Origin: Dreissena polymorpha
Taxonomy: Eukaryota > Mollusca > Bivalvia > Myida > Dreissenidae
Length of the DNA stretch: 64,000 nucleotides
Assembly (NCBI RefSeq): GCF_020536995.1
Contig: NC_068357.1
Location: forward strand, 146,578,559 to 146,642,558
Direction of reading: 5' to 3'
Positions within the stretch are counted from its first letter, which is position 1; each line of letters begins with the position of its first letter. Below the pieces are notes generated by a model. The model saw nothing but the letters and a program-made list of their open reading frames with translations. It searched no databases and had not been told where the DNA came from. A program made the position numbers and the translations under genes. Shown here piece after piece: positions 1 through 12,502 of the stretch.

Positions 1-2780
1 TTCATTGAGTGTTCGAAATGTAACATTCATCAGTTGAAAAGTTTCAAGCGCAGTCATTTTACACTCAGGAATATATCAATAAATATGGATGTTGCAGGAG
101 CAACTGCTTATATTTAACACAATAATTATGATGTCCAGTATTGTACTTATAATGGACATTGTTAAAGTCCAGTAACACGACAAACAAACAAAAAACTTCA
201 CAAACGGTCAACAAACGGTCAACAAAGGTATAGTCGTTCCTTGCACTAATAAAACTGTGACATATTATTAACAAAGTTGATGTGAAAATACACTTTATAA
301 CATGGTTGCTATAGTAACATTATCCACTAAATAAAATGTTACATAAACTTGAAATATATGGTAAGCAGTATATACTAGTTTAAATCATACACTTACACGA
401 GTATGAAAACTATAGAAATATGAAATACAACAGATATATCACATTTTATAAACGCTGTGCATGTTGTCTGTTCGTCAATTTTGTTAAATATGTATTGGTC
501 CACCTTAAAAATACAAGAACATATATATATATATAGAAAAAAAAGAATTATATAAGTTAAATTTAAAACACTCGTATGATTGTTTATGAAATGATGGATT
601 TTAATTTGCCTCATTAATGAAGTTATGTCTATCATTGCTGAATTCAATAATTACACGCAAACTTAGCTGTTATTGAACATGAAGTAACTTACTTTAAATA
701 TAATGATATCGGTCCATGCTTGAAAGTAAACATTTCACCGTTAACGGTAAAACGCCTATTGGCCTGTGAATATTTAATAAATATGCTTACATCAATTTCA
801 AGTATGTGTCGCGAAGGTGGAAAAGATTTTCCATCTTAGACAATTATTCCAACGGGCCTACTGAAGAAATTGGAAACTTTCGTATTGCATTTATTGTCCT
901 GGATTGTATATTAACCTAACAAAAGGGTATTCACACAAATTTCCCTTCTTACGATGTTCCCTGATTTTTAATAATTCCTATAATTATATTGTATTTTTGA
1001 TACCTAATGATACTCGTAAATGATTATGATATGCTAATACAGTTATCGTCGATATAATAATTTCCTTCATAAGTATCCCGACAATTCATAGGCCTTGTTT
1101 CACGAACCTACTAATGTACATCTAAGACTTAGACATTTTAAATTCAAACCTTTATGCTCAAGTTTTATTAATTTACACAAAATTATCAATTTCTTTGACT
1201 TCACATAAATGAAGTGTAGAGCCTATGATTTATATCAAGTGCATAATCCAATATGAACTAAAATTGATTTGCATATAAAAATAGCATCGGAAACTTATTG
1301 AAAAGGTGCCCTGGTTAGGATTTTGAAATTATTTCTTCAATTTGAACATATTCGGTTTTGGTCAATAGCAAAACATTTGATAACTTATTTAGTATTAAAT
1401 TCCGATTTACAAATACTTACACTTTTAAAACCCTATTAAGTAATAACGGGTTTGATGAGGCATTATATAATGTTAAGGTTCAAATAATCTACACTTACAC
1501 AATATATGCATTTGTTATTTGAAAATGAAATTCATTTTCATATATGAGTGGTATTCTTTTAGGGACTTTTTCACGTTTTGGCAAATTAACAAAATTGAAT
1601 AAAATTTGATTCAGATTCGCACATTTTCGTTGGAGTTATGATATTAACGAGGAAACAGCAATATTGAACATTTACCATGCTCTAAAATATCCATTATATG
1701 CATCTTTTGACGATTTAAAAACCCGAACATTATGAATCTTTACAAACGCGAAACGATTAAATAATTTGACGAGTTCTGTTGTTATCCTTATATTTTTAGA
1801 CACTGCAATAATTGCTTAAATAATGTATAAAATACACCACTCACGGAATGCGCACGGTTTGCCGAGTTGTTTGAGCTCTAGACTTTTACGCCAAGGGTTA
1901 GTGGTTAGAGCCCATTCGAGATTTACTTTTTTTCTTTTTTTAACTTTATTATTGTTTTTTTTTTTACTGGAGTTGTGTAGTTCCAATGTTAACAGTTATC
2001 AAATTAATGAATTGAATGACAGAGTTCAATACATGCCAAAATATGTGAAAAGGTCCCTTTAAAAGACTCGTGAAATGTGCAATATAATCAACTAGATTGG
2101 ATCAAATATAATAAACAAAGCTTCTAAACATCTTTTTCATATTAATTATTAGAATTATTATTGTTGTATTGAATGCACCTCGACAATATATATAATTAAG
2201 TGCTTATTCAACAGTTTGAAACGCACTGTTTATTCAGTCTCATGATTTAGAAGGGGTTTCTAACGGTTTTGCGAGTACCATTGGAATCGTTCCACAACTT
2301 CAAGCTTTGCCTCCCACACGAACGTTGTAACAAGAGCTAGACAAACAAACCTTATGTACACTTGTATCATCACTTTTCTGCTGTCTTATTTAGTGTTAAA
2401 TGTTTATTAAACCACCCACGCATTGTCGCCATATATCTAGAAAAACGAACACCACCCGTTAAATAATTACATTGTCTGTTTTAAAATAATGCAACAACAA
2501 ATAAATGACAACAAAAGATCAATCTTTCGAACATAAATTTACAAGTAAACTAGCTGATATCTCTTTTGTGCACACGTTTGTGTGCCTTATGCTGTTGCCT
2601 TTTGTGAGATTTGTTTTTAATAAATCTTATATAGCTAACAATAAACTATTAAACGTTCTTGTGACGGCATAACGTTTTTTTTTGGGTTGGTGCCTCAGTT
2701 CGGGGTTCCCAATACGGCGTGCTGTTAACCTTAAATTATGTCATTCAGTGTAAACCTAATACTATTGTGTTTTACTTCAC
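1..2780. other. AT-rich stretch without a recognisable gene
   Basis: I see no exon pair, tRNA or clear transposon here. The open frames are short, AT-biased and carry no domain-like composition. A degraded tRNA-like patch lies near 1845-1915, with a D-arm-like GCCGAGTTGTTTGAGC but a poor B box. Confidence 0.5.
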
Positions 2781-2849
2781 TTCATTATATTATAAATGCT
2801 CGTTTTAGAACAATTCTATGTTATTTTTCTTTATACCATACTAGTCAGT

Positions 2850-2850
2850 A

Positions 2851-2909
<59 letters not shown>
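2850..2909. repeat. (AT)n microsatellite
   Basis: This is a nearly pure run of alternating A and T, broken once by a C near 2864. It abuts the left end of the inverted-repeat element at 2922-3310, and a second (AT)n run lies just beyond that element's right end. Confidence 0.95.
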
Positions 2910-2911
<2 letters not shown>

Positions 2912-2921
2912 AATACATAGT

Positions 2922-3310
2922 GCCAGTTACGCGGTCTCTGTAGTTTTCAGACTGTACTTACGAGGTCAATATAAAAAACGGGGTCTATATACAACCCCGC
3001 AATCTAGGCTCCTTTAATTACTATGAGGGGGGTGTAGGGGAGGTAATGCAATCAAATCTCACAATAAGGTCTTAAATCGAAAACCACAATCAGGTCTGAA
3101 ATTGAAATTGTATATACCTCGCAAATAAGTTCGCTATATATTTCCTTGTATAAGACGTTAAATAAATGACGTATTTATATACAATAATAATAGTAGGTAC
3201 CCCTATATACCTTAATTCGTGTTTATATCGGATAAAAAGGGTATGGAGATACATGTATTTAAAGTGGGAACCCCATAACCTATTTCTAAATCAGAGACCC
3301 CGTAACTGGC
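2922..3310. mobile_element. Short inverted-repeat element between two (AT)n arrays
   Basis: The left end GCCAGTTACGCGGTCTCTG is matched in inverse orientation by CAGAGACCCCGTAACTGGC at the right end, with one mismatch. That gives about 19-bp terminal inverted repeats around 390 bp. No coding frame of note is present, so a non-autonomous (MITE-like) element is the simplest reading. AT runs on both outer sides may mean it inserts into, or seeds, TA-rich microsatellites. The family is not recognised. Confidence 0.55.
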
Positions 3311-3318
3311 CATATGTG

Positions 3319-3321
<3 letters not shown>

Positions 3322-3382
<61 letters not shown>
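3322..3382. repeat. (AT)n microsatellite
   Basis: Alternating AT run directly outside the right end of the 2922-3310 element. Confidence 0.95.
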
Positions 3383-3386
<4 letters not shown>

Positions 3387-3597
3387 CAGTGTTAACTTAT
3401 GGGTGTAACGGTTGCATGGGTCATTAAGTTGAAATTCTTTTTTTTTCTTTAAACTTATTTGCCTTTTTTCCCATTTGTAGATTATTAAAAATAGTCATTA
3501 TTAAAAGAATCCCAAACGCATCCATTTTAAGGCAAATCTGTTTATCTGTTAATTCTGGGGCAGAGTTTTGTTATAGATGTAGATTGAGTACAGATCT

Positions 3598-3880
3598 GCG
3601 TGAATGCCGTATACAGTAAGGCCCATTAACGGATGATGTGAATACAAAATCTGTATTCATTGGTCGTTTTAGCGTTTCCTTTCACAAATTTGCATGAATG
3701 CCGTATACATTAAGGCCAATTAACGGATAATATGCATACATAATCTGTATTCATTGGTCGTTTTAGCGTTTCCTTTCACAAATTTGCATGAATGCAGTAT
3801 TTATTTAGACCCATTAACGGATAATGCGCATACACAATCTGTATTCATCGGTCGTTTTAGCGTTTCCTTTTTCACTTCCT
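3598..3880 (+). repeat. Tandem repeat, about 95-bp unit, three copies
   Basis: Three head-to-tail copies begin near 3598, 3693 and 3788. Each contains the words GAATGC(C/A)GTAT, CATTAACGGAT and CATTGGTCGTTTTAGCG (CATCGG in the third). Copies differ by scattered substitutions. The third copy changes sequence after about 3870. An open frame across the third copy is probably fortuitous. A smaller two-copy repeat with the word AGAAATTCTATT follows at about 4000-4110. Confidence 0.85.
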
Positions 3881-4353
3881 GGGGTAAGTCACCAGTCGTG
3901 TTGTGGTCGGGTCAATCCCCTGTTCACAGCTATTGTTGGAGGGATAGTGTTTGATTTTTAATGTTATTTGAGTCAATATATTAGATAGAATTTATTTGCA
4001 GAAATTCTATTGATGCTTAGAATAATGTATGTGTTATCATACAGGTAATGCAATAGCATTTATTCACAGAAATTCTATTAATGCTGAAAATATTACACGT
4101 GTTATCATACATGAAATTCAATTCTGAAAATTAATGTTGTTACAGTTGAAATAACTAAAATATATAACAAATATTTCATTATACAACATGTTGCAAGGAC
4201 AATGGTTTCTAAACGCGATGGTACCAATCGATATATTTGAAATATAAGTCCAGACATTTGATGCAAATACTATTGTGTGGTCGGCAAATCTGAAAATCGT
4301 TGCATTTTAATGCAATCCGTGGGGTAATTGATATTTATTCGTTGGAATTAAAT

Positions 4354-4593
4354 GAGTCGCGTTCTGAGAAAACTGGGCAAAATGCATGTGCGTAAAGTGT
4401 CGTCCCAGATGAGCCTGTGCAGTCCGCACAGGCTTATCAGAGACGACACTTTCCGCTTGTATGATATTTTTCGTTTAAAGGAAGTCTCTTCTACACGAAA
4501 ATCCAGTTTAGGCGGAAAGTGTCGTCCCTGATTAGCCTGTGCGGACTAAACACACGCACATGCATTAAGCCCAGTTTTCTCAGAACGCGACTC
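4354..4593. mobile_element. Hairpin MITE family A, complete copy
   Basis: The ends GAGTCGCGTTCTGAGAAAAC and GTTTTCTCAGAACGCGACTC are perfect inverted repeats that continue inward. Each half also contains the family core GTGTCGTCCC with palindromic GCACAGGCT words, so the whole 240 bp can fold on itself. It has no coding capacity. The same family recurs at 34637, 37290, 39606, 46159, 51837 and 59757, with a decayed copy at 7581. Confidence 0.9.
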
Positions 4594-6275
4594 AAATATT
4601 CATCCAAAAGCAGCGATATGCGTTTGAATCCATGTACACATTTTCATGATACACTTTAGTAACGATTAAGAGGGACATAAACAAAACAGAAAATATAGTA
4701 AAACCTTATAATCTTCAAACAAAAATTAAGCCGACGAATTGCTGATATTTAAAATGGATATTGCGCGACATTGGATGTCTTTCCCGTTAAAGCTGATCAC
4801 TTTATATATTTAATCCATCCCTGTCTCTCCCGCTATGTTTCCATGTGTTGTGCTTTTCAATCAAAAAATAACATTTGAAATATACTACATATAGTGGTCG
4901 ACACAAATAATAACTCATGTGGCATTGCATTAAAGTATCAACGTTGATTTGTAAACTAAAAACCACTCTATGTTCAATAATAATATACGACATGAACAAC
5001 TCTTAAAAATCGCTGTTGAATGCTTTATCCTTGTTACTTTATTTTTAAAATTTTAATGAATCTGGTTACATATAAAGTATTACATTATCAATGACAATGA
5101 CTAGCACGTTTAAAACCGTATTGAGTATTGACATTTCTATAGGTCTTTAAATATGCTTTTTAAATGGTGCAGCAAGTATGTGGGTACTAATTGCTCTTAA
5201 AAGACAAATAATGGTACGAATTTAATTAAACGAATGATTAATAATTCAAGTTGTATCGACCATGTTCTAACTTAATCTACATGTAATGCTTGCTATACGT
5301 CCGGAATTCAATGTAAATTTAATTAAGTGTTACAATTAACCCAGTATTGTCATATGAATTTTAATGCGGAAGCTCGCAGAAAATGAAATGAAAAGTTGTT
5401 TTATTGTGTAAATACATTAGAACCAATACAATATTGACATTACTCCCCGCTTTAAAATGTGCAAGATGAATACATGCATTTCAATGTTATTAAGTTTTAT
5501 GTGATGTACACAATTTATAAATGAATATCATTATAAATAAATAAACATTTATTTCAATTCGCTAGGATATTTAAATATGGTGGTCATTTATTGGAATAGC
5601 ATGTTTAGTTAAAATGAATAACTTACAATGACAGTATATGCGATTAAAAAGCTGGTATTATAGTAAGACTCATGAGAATTGTGATGAATTAAATTAGAGA
5701 AAGAGCAAACTATATAAAGCTTTAATACCTTTATTTTGGTTTCATAAAAAAGTAAAAATATTGAAATTAGTTTTGCTTAATTGAATTCATATTAACAATG
5801 GGAGAGGGCTCCAATAAGGTTCGCCTTTCAGCCCAATCCTATGTCAATGTCATGTAACTTGTGAATATGTTACTATGTCGTAATAAATAAGTTTAAACCA
5901 ATGTATGTATTCAGTGTTTATTCAGTATTTTAAATAAATGTTAATTTAGTCTCGTGATTTGCAACACAGTGTATTATCTGTATGTTTAGAATCGTCTTAC
6001 GCCCACATGTTATCCCCTTCCCGTCTGAACAAGAGCTTTACAAACATACCGCATGTTAACTCAGATATATGCTATTTAGTTGTTCATCTTTCAGTTAACT
6101 GTTGACAGCGCAACATCATCATCGCATGTTTAATTGTTTATGAGTAGTAAACATGCACGACCCGTTATGTGAATTGTTGTTAAACAGCAAGTGAATGGCA
6201 ATATAACAATCTAAATTTTGCAATATCAACATATTTTGCAAATATTTGAGGTGAATCAAACGTCAATTTATTGTA
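4594..6275. other. Gene-free AT-rich spacer
   Basis: I see no conserved coding frame, RNA gene or mobile element with clear ends in this stretch. Confidence 0.5.
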
Positions 6276-6693
6276 CCCTACCGGTGAAACCGGAGGGGGC
6301 TTATGGTTTGCGCTCTGTGCGTCAGTCCTTCACACTTTTCTGGATCCTGCGATAGGTTTAAAAGTTCTTCATATTTTTTCATGAAACTTGAAACATTGAC
6401 AGATGGCCACATGGAGATTATTCACGTCATTTCATTCTGTTCATACGTCAATAATTTTGGTTGCTATGGCAACAAATAGATTAGGAATTTAACAAATAAA
6501 CTAGAAATATTGCTGAAATAGTGGATCCTGCGATAACTTTAAAAGTTCTTCATATTTTTTTAAGAAACTTGAAACATGGATAGATGGAGATTATGCACGT
6601 CATTTCATTTTGTTCCTATGGCAAGAATTCTGGTTGCTATGGCAACAAATAGGCTAAAATATCGCTGAAATAGTGGAGTTTTACCGGTAGGGG
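6276..6693. mobile_element. Repetitive element with CCCTACCGGT ends and an internal duplication
   Basis: The left end CCCTACCGGT and right end ACCGGTAGGG are inverted repeats. Inside, a block of about 190 bp is present twice in tandem, starting near 6342 and 6522. Both blocks share GGATCCTGCGATA, AAAAGTTCTTCATATTTTTT and TGGTTGCTATGGCAACAAAT. No coding potential is visible. It is probably a non-autonomous repeat; the family is not assigned. Confidence 0.6.
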
Positions 6694-7580
6694 ACTTATA
6701 TTGATTGGCAATAGTCTTATTTTAGATGTGGTTCATACCGGTCTGAGATGGCTAACGCGTATGTCGATATAGTCATGTATTGTATATTTGGATTGAGATG
6801 CAAACAAATTGTTTGGAAAATCGCATACACCATGCATACATTTACCCGAAACATGTTTGTTCATTTCGGTAAGTACTCCCACTTTTTGAAGGAAACGTTC
6901 AATTTTATAGAAAACAAATCAATTACATACCTTCACACATTAAACATGTGCTATCTAGGTATTTATCGTTCAGCACAGCAGAGTTTTCCCAATCCAAGGA
7001 ACAATACATGGAAAGATACTAGTACTTTTAATTATGATGTTCAAAGGCATCAACATGTTGCTTTCGTATCAGATTGATACTAATATGTTACTAGTTCATA
7101 TATTAAACACTTTCAAACTTTAAGCATTTGAAAATTAGCGTAGCATATCAATATTCAATGAGGCCGATATGGCCCATCGTCATCGTAACAACAATTGTAC
7201 GAATGGGAACAACAATATAACCGTTCTTTAAAGAAAACACAACAAATCAATGTAGCATCCCGCATTGATATGCTTTGTATATCTCCTCTTTTGCTATAAA
7301 TAATTTATGTTTAGAGAAGAAGTTTGAATAATGTTCTAATGGTTTAATAACTTATGTTCAAGCCATGCAAAATAATTTACGAATAAGTACAATATATAAA
7401 ATTAATACATAACTACATAAAATAAATTGTGCCGTGTTTTAAATCAATATAGGACACGCATAACTTACTCCGTTTGGTATTGGCGTTTAAATCAAGTACC
7501 ATCAACATCTGGTTATATAACTTACATCAATGAGCTACATACATTAATCTGCATTACATGTCATATATTTATTTGAGTCG

Positions 7581-7790
7581 GTCTATTGAAAAACTGTGCC
7601 TAACGCCTATGCGTAAATCATATGATCGTATCAGCTTATCAAGGACGACATTTTCCGCATTGACTGGATCTTCGTTCATAAGAGATTTCCTTTAAACAAA
7701 ATCTATCGGAGCGAAGGTGTCGTCCCTGATGACCATGTACGGACTGCACATTTTAATCTGGTATTATATTTTACGCACATTCAACGCTTC
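7581..7790. mobile_element. Hairpin MITE family A, decayed copy
   Basis: Recognisable words include TATCAAGGACGACATTTTCCGC, GGTGTCGTCCCTGATGACC and TTTTACGCACATTCAACGC in the family order. Many substitutions have eroded the pairing of its ends, so it is an older copy than those at 4354 or 34637. Confidence 0.65.
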
Positions 7791-9056
7791 TCTGTACAGT
7801 ATTATCTTGTTTAGTAAACCGCTTCGGTGCAATTTCGTAAATACAGTAAGGTCGTGATGTAACGGAAGACGTAATGTATAGTTTAGTTGTGTTTAAGATA
7901 TGGTGTTTAAGAAACATGTTATGTTTGCAGCGCCTTATGGTATTCAATTGCTTAAACAAAATTTGCACATCATATACCATTTCGAAAACTTTATTTGTAT
8001 TTAGAAAGCTAGTAGACTACAATCTTATTTTAACTATTTACTATAACGATAATGACTTAAATTTTAAACTAACACCCAACTGAGCACCTTTGTTCAGTTT
8101 TTACCGCTTAGCTAATAGGCGCCGGAACAAAATCTTCTATTTAGAAAGAGTGCTGTATCAGAAGAAGAAGACTTCTTATTTCTTAATTAGAGAATAACTC
8201 TTTGGCTGTTAACTAGTTTGGATGAGTCTATAATATAATGGTATGTACTTTGACTGATTTGTGAAACTTCGTACGCTCAGAAATAAAATAAAATGATACG
8301 TGTCTTCTAGAATAAGGCTAACAGACATATGCTAGTTATAATGTTGATATACATTTGTCTTGCATCTAGGCGTGAATAGCACTTGCTGAAAGCATTCTAT
8401 ACTTCTTGATATTTACACATTTAATTGTTCAGTAAGCTCGAACTTTACTCTTTTAATAGTCAATGTATTACTATAAGAAAATGAATAACTTAAAGTAAAT
8501 GCCATACTATAAGAAAATGACTAACTTAATGAAGATTTTGAATATAAATAATAGTGGTTATTGCTACAAAACGACTATTTCAAATGCATCTGTCCGACAT
8601 TTTTATATTTGAGTGTGTTTTTAATTCGTGGCAGGTTATTAGTCCACATGCTTTTTGTAACATATTTTTTATTAAATACCAGTTATTTTATTTTAATAAA
8701 TATCAATCTTTGTTCTTATTGTCGATCATCACGAATATTATAAATGGACTGCATACTAAACGACCCTTGTACATGTGTCGATTCAGTGAATTCTTCACTT
8801 TACATACTGAATAAAAGAATCACGCGTTCGTATCAAATTATGTGATCACCGTTCACATATGGATGCATAATTATTCTTATGTCTGATTGTTTTCTACTAC
8901 GAGATTGTCGTTACTTTGAATACCATCGATATCAGTATATCGATACTCATCAATCGAGCTGAACGAATAATCTATCGCACCAGTATCTGATAAGAAAATC
9001 CAGTATTCCACTAAAACGGCTTAGCGTCAGTCGTTTGATCAATGTATTTTTAACCC
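7791..9056. other. Gene-free stretch
   Basis: Open frames of 60-86 codons occur on both strands, but they overlap one another and have AT-driven composition. No splice-consistent exons or RNA genes were found. Confidence 0.5.
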
Positions 9057-9240
9057 TTGCATACTGGGAAATTTGTCGTCTGCTAAAATGTCGTCTGCTG
9101 AATTTCTTAAATTAGCATTTTCTTCGATTTTTTTTTCAAAGAATACTATCAGAATAGCAAACAGTTTGGATCCTGATGAGACGCCACGTTCTGTGGCGTC
9201 TCATCTGGATCCAAACTGTTTGCAAAGGCCTTCAAAATTC
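9057..9240. mobile_element. Hairpin element related to MITE family B
   Basis: Positions 9157-9223 form a near-perfect hairpin whose arms carry GCAAACAGTTTGGATCC and its complement, with GAGACGCCAC/GTGGCGTCTC near the loop. The layout matches the family B elements at 35038 and 36705, which carry AAACAGCG...GATGAGAC and a similar loop, but the sequence is diverged. It begins with ACCCTTGCATACTGG. It is non-coding. Confidence 0.65.
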
Positions 9241-10559
9241 GGTTCCAGCACTGAAATAGTTAACGTCAGGTGAGTCTTTAATCAAAGGTTGTCCTTTTCA
9301 AGTAAAACAGGATTTGCCTGATATTAAAGTAAAAGCATATGCAGAAGTATTTATTCGTATAAGACTTTAATTTTACTATGTGTCCTCGATTTGTTTTCCA
9401 TTTTCTATATTACAATTTGAGGATATATACTTTTTACATTTTATTGTGTTCTTACCTAATTTAATGTGATGCGTATTTCGAAAAAGTGGTTCAAAATCAC
9501 GAAATGTCAAGCTTTAATTAATGTCTATAATTCAGTTAACTGTTTCGATCGACATATAAATACGGCATATTGGCTGAGAATTGCGTGAAAACTATTTACT
9601 GTAATCACACAATTCAATGTGAATACTTACATTGTCACTAACACGATATAGTACTTCTTGTTAATACCCATTTAGCGTAACGTCAATTATGTTTGAAAAT
9701 AAGAAACTGTTGCGTGTATGATATTACTCTGGGGCAACGAGTGCTTAACGATAAAATGAATGCAGGCCACATAACATCAAATCCGTGGCGTATTGATCGG
9801 TACCGTAACGAACGTTACCATTAATGCGAATGGCCTTTTTATCAGCTGCTAATACAAGCTACGTAGAATGCAATAACGCGGATAATTCATATTACAAATG
9901 CATGTTCCGGTTACATGATGTCGTCATGTGTTTCACAAAATGAAAACAAAGTTTACGTGTGTCGTCGTCTCTTAGGCAAAGTTAAGCTTCTTTAACAATG
10001 CATTTTAGAATAAAATAAATTTAATGACTTGATCTTAGTGGCCTATTCGACATTCTGTGTTTTAAAAGGATAATATCTCCGCTCTTCGAAATTGATATTA
10101 ATATAAAAATAAATATATATTATTTTTTTTTTGGGGGGGGGGGCGGTGCACACGATTATAAAGAACTATACATTGTCATTAATATAAGTAATATTGTATC
10201 TCCAGATATATCACCTGGAAAAAACAATTTATCACTTGATCACTTGTACCTTTCGCTAGTATTTAATTGCAACAACGTTATCAATGCCTACAGAGGAAAA
10301 TACCTACAACACAATAATAGAAAAGACATTAATGTGTTTAAAATGCCGTTATCTAACGCATCTCACAAACTGGCGCCAAGATACGCACAAAAACGTCTTT
10401 AGTTAAGTATGCCATTATCAAATTGATGAAAGTCATACATTTTCTCTGTTTACATGGCTCTTAACGGTTTTTGACGATGCTGCTTCAGCAGCCTGTCTAA
10501 GTTATCATACCATGGAAAAACTCTTCACAATGGCGAGCTATGTAAAAGACCGAGCCAAT
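9241..10559. other. Gene-free AT-rich stretch
   Basis: No gene is supported. A short poly-G run lies at about 10133-10143. Confidence 0.5.
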
Positions 10560-11815
10560 CCGATTGAGATAGTGTCGATCAATCTCCACGCAGAGTTGTC
10601 GTTCCTTGCTCTCACATACAACTCTGCGAAATGCTCAGCTTGCCATTTTGCCTATAAAATAAGTAAAACCGAACAAACGCATTCAATGTATATTTGATTG
10701 GATATTTAAGATCCCATGCATTAAATTAAGAAATATGACTTAAATTTACGATAAATCGTTTTTATGCAACTCTTTGGAACTATTGTATTGCCCATTTACG
10801 CAGATGGAATCATTCCACGCACTTCACAAATGTAAACAATTTAACATAATTTTATTGAGTGACGTAAGGACTTGCTTCGACGTGTGTATGTATGTTGATT
10901 TCTTAACATCAAAGAACCATATCAATTTTAAAATAATGAATTAAGACTGATACATGATTGAATAAGATATCATGGTATGAGATGGTTTTCGTTAATGCAG
11001 TGAATGCAATGTAACCGTCGTGCAAGAGATTGTTTAGTATACTGTAACCTCAATTATGAACGCTTGGAATGATCATGACATGAATGAGACGCTTTCATAA
11101 CGATAGTCCGTTCTGAGCCCAACACAGAGGTGAATGTAATGTAACCGTCGTGCAAGAGATTGAGCAATCTCCACGCAGAGTTGTCGTTCCTTGCTCTCAC
11201 ATACAACTCTGCGAAAGGCTTAGCACGCCATTTTGTCTATAAAATAGCTAAAACCGAACAAACGAATTCAATGTATATTTGATTGGATATTTAAGATCGC
11301 ATGCATTTAATTAAGAAATATGACATTTAAATGTACGATAAATCGTGCAAATACTTGCGAGTTTTAATGCAATTCTTTGGAACTATTTTATTGCCCATTT
11401 TCGCAGATGGAATCATTCCACGCACTTTACATATGTAAATAATTGAACATAATGTTTATTCAGTGACGTTAGAAATTGCTTCGACGTGTGTATGTATGTT
11501 GGTTTCTTAACAACAAAAAACCATATCAATGTTATAATAATGCATTAAGACTGATATAAGATATCATGGTATGAGATGGTTTTCTTTAATGCAGTGAATG
11601 CAATGTAACCGTCGTGCAAGAGATTGTTTAGTATACTGTAACCTCAATGATGAACGCTTGGTATGATCATGACATGAATGAGACGCTTTCATAACAATAG
11701 TCCGTTCTGAGCCCAACACAGAGGTGAATGTAATGTAACCGTCGTGCAAGAGATTGGAGATTGATTGTCGATTTTCTAATCGGCATATCTCGCTCATTAG
11801 CATTGATAACATTCT
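10560..11815 (+). repeat. Two-copy tandem duplication, about 590-bp unit
   Basis: The block from about 10579 recurs from about 11164 in the same orientation, with shared words CTCCACGCAGAGTTGTCGTT, CAAACGAATTCAATGTAT (CAAACGCATTCAATGTAT in the first) and GTAACCGTCGTGCAAGAGATT. The last word occurs four times, twice per unit. Near each unit start, GCAGAGTTGT and ACAACTCTGC form a small hairpin, and a diverged piece of this hairpin also occurs near 51788-51835. No coding content is supported; the minus-strand frame at 11564-11845 merely runs along the second copy. Confidence 0.8.
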
Positions 11816-11854
11816 CCAGCAGAGTTGTCGTTCATGCCTCAACATAGGGTACGA

Positions 11855-12502
11855 CTAAAATGCGTATATGACTCATATCGGCGGATGTGATAAAGGTCGC
11901 CGTGGTGTAATGGATATGGTGTCCGCCTAGCGACCGGGAGGCCACGGGTTCGATCCCCGCCGTGGGAGCGTTCTTTCGATCTCCCATACAGACACCAAGT
12001 ACTGGTTCAAGGCCGAGGAAACGGACTCGAGAGCATTTCAAATAAGTAGGAATTACTTTCTATGCAATCGAGCTAAAATAAATAGTTTTAAACTAAACTA
12101 ATCGGCGGATATGACTGAAAAGTGCGGATATGAGCAGATAATAACTTTTTAAATGTATTTTCATTAATTTTGTTGTATGAAAATCGTTCTGTGACAAAAA
12201 TACACGTCGCTAATGTGTAATGTTACCATCGAATGAATTTAAAAGCGTTTTTCATTGGCATTTTAATTTCAGTAACTCCAAATTAATATCCGCGAATATG
12301 AACTACCAGTCAGACCACCGCTTTTATTAAATTGCTCTATTTTGAGGCAGTCTTAACATATTTATCACATATTGTGAATTTTTAATTCAACAGTGATTTG
12401 TTCATAACAAAACTGCAAACATACGCATAAATATTGCCTATATTCGTTCATATTCGCACTTTTCGTTCATATCCGCGGATATGAGTCATATACGCATTTT
12501 AG
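11855..12502. mobile_element. DNA element with 25-bp perfect terminal inverted repeats
   Basis: The left end CTAAAATGCGTATATGACTC matches the right end GAGTCATATACGCATTTTAG in inverse orientation, and the match continues to 25 bp. Internal words such as CGGATATGA and TCATATCCG recur, which helps it fold. No transposase frame is present, so it is non-autonomous. Without the SINE nested at 11891-12100 it would be about 420 bp. Target duplications at its ends are unclear (ACGA versus ACGG). Confidence 0.75.
11891..12100 (+). mobile_element. tRNA-derived SINE nested in the TIR element
   Basis: The head has a pol III A-box-like GTGTAATGGATATGG and a B box GGGTTCGATCCCC in tRNA spacing, beginning near 11895. 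The body contains GTACTGGTTC and GGACTCGAGAG, words I recall from central domains of molluscan SINEs, and ends in AAAATAAATAG-type A-rich sequence. ATCGGCGGATGTGA (11877-11890) and ATCGGCGGATATGA (12101-12114) are a 14-bp target-site duplication with one mismatch, as LINE-driven retroposition gives. The SINE therefore landed inside the TIR element after that element was in place. The precise family was not verified. Confidence 0.8.

Noticed and set aside
1845-1915. tRNA-like patch (GCCGAGTTGTTTGAGC)
   Set aside because: No acceptor stem pairs and the B box is poor; at best a very decayed tRNA or SINE piece.
6748-7077. 109-codon open frame
   Set aside because: It has no recognisable domain, no splice partners and no codon-like composition compared with the real exons here.
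11564-12041. Minus-strand frames across the 590-bp duplication and the SINE
   Set aside because: They run along repeats, and the Arg/Gly-rich part is the tRNA-like head of the SINE read backwards.
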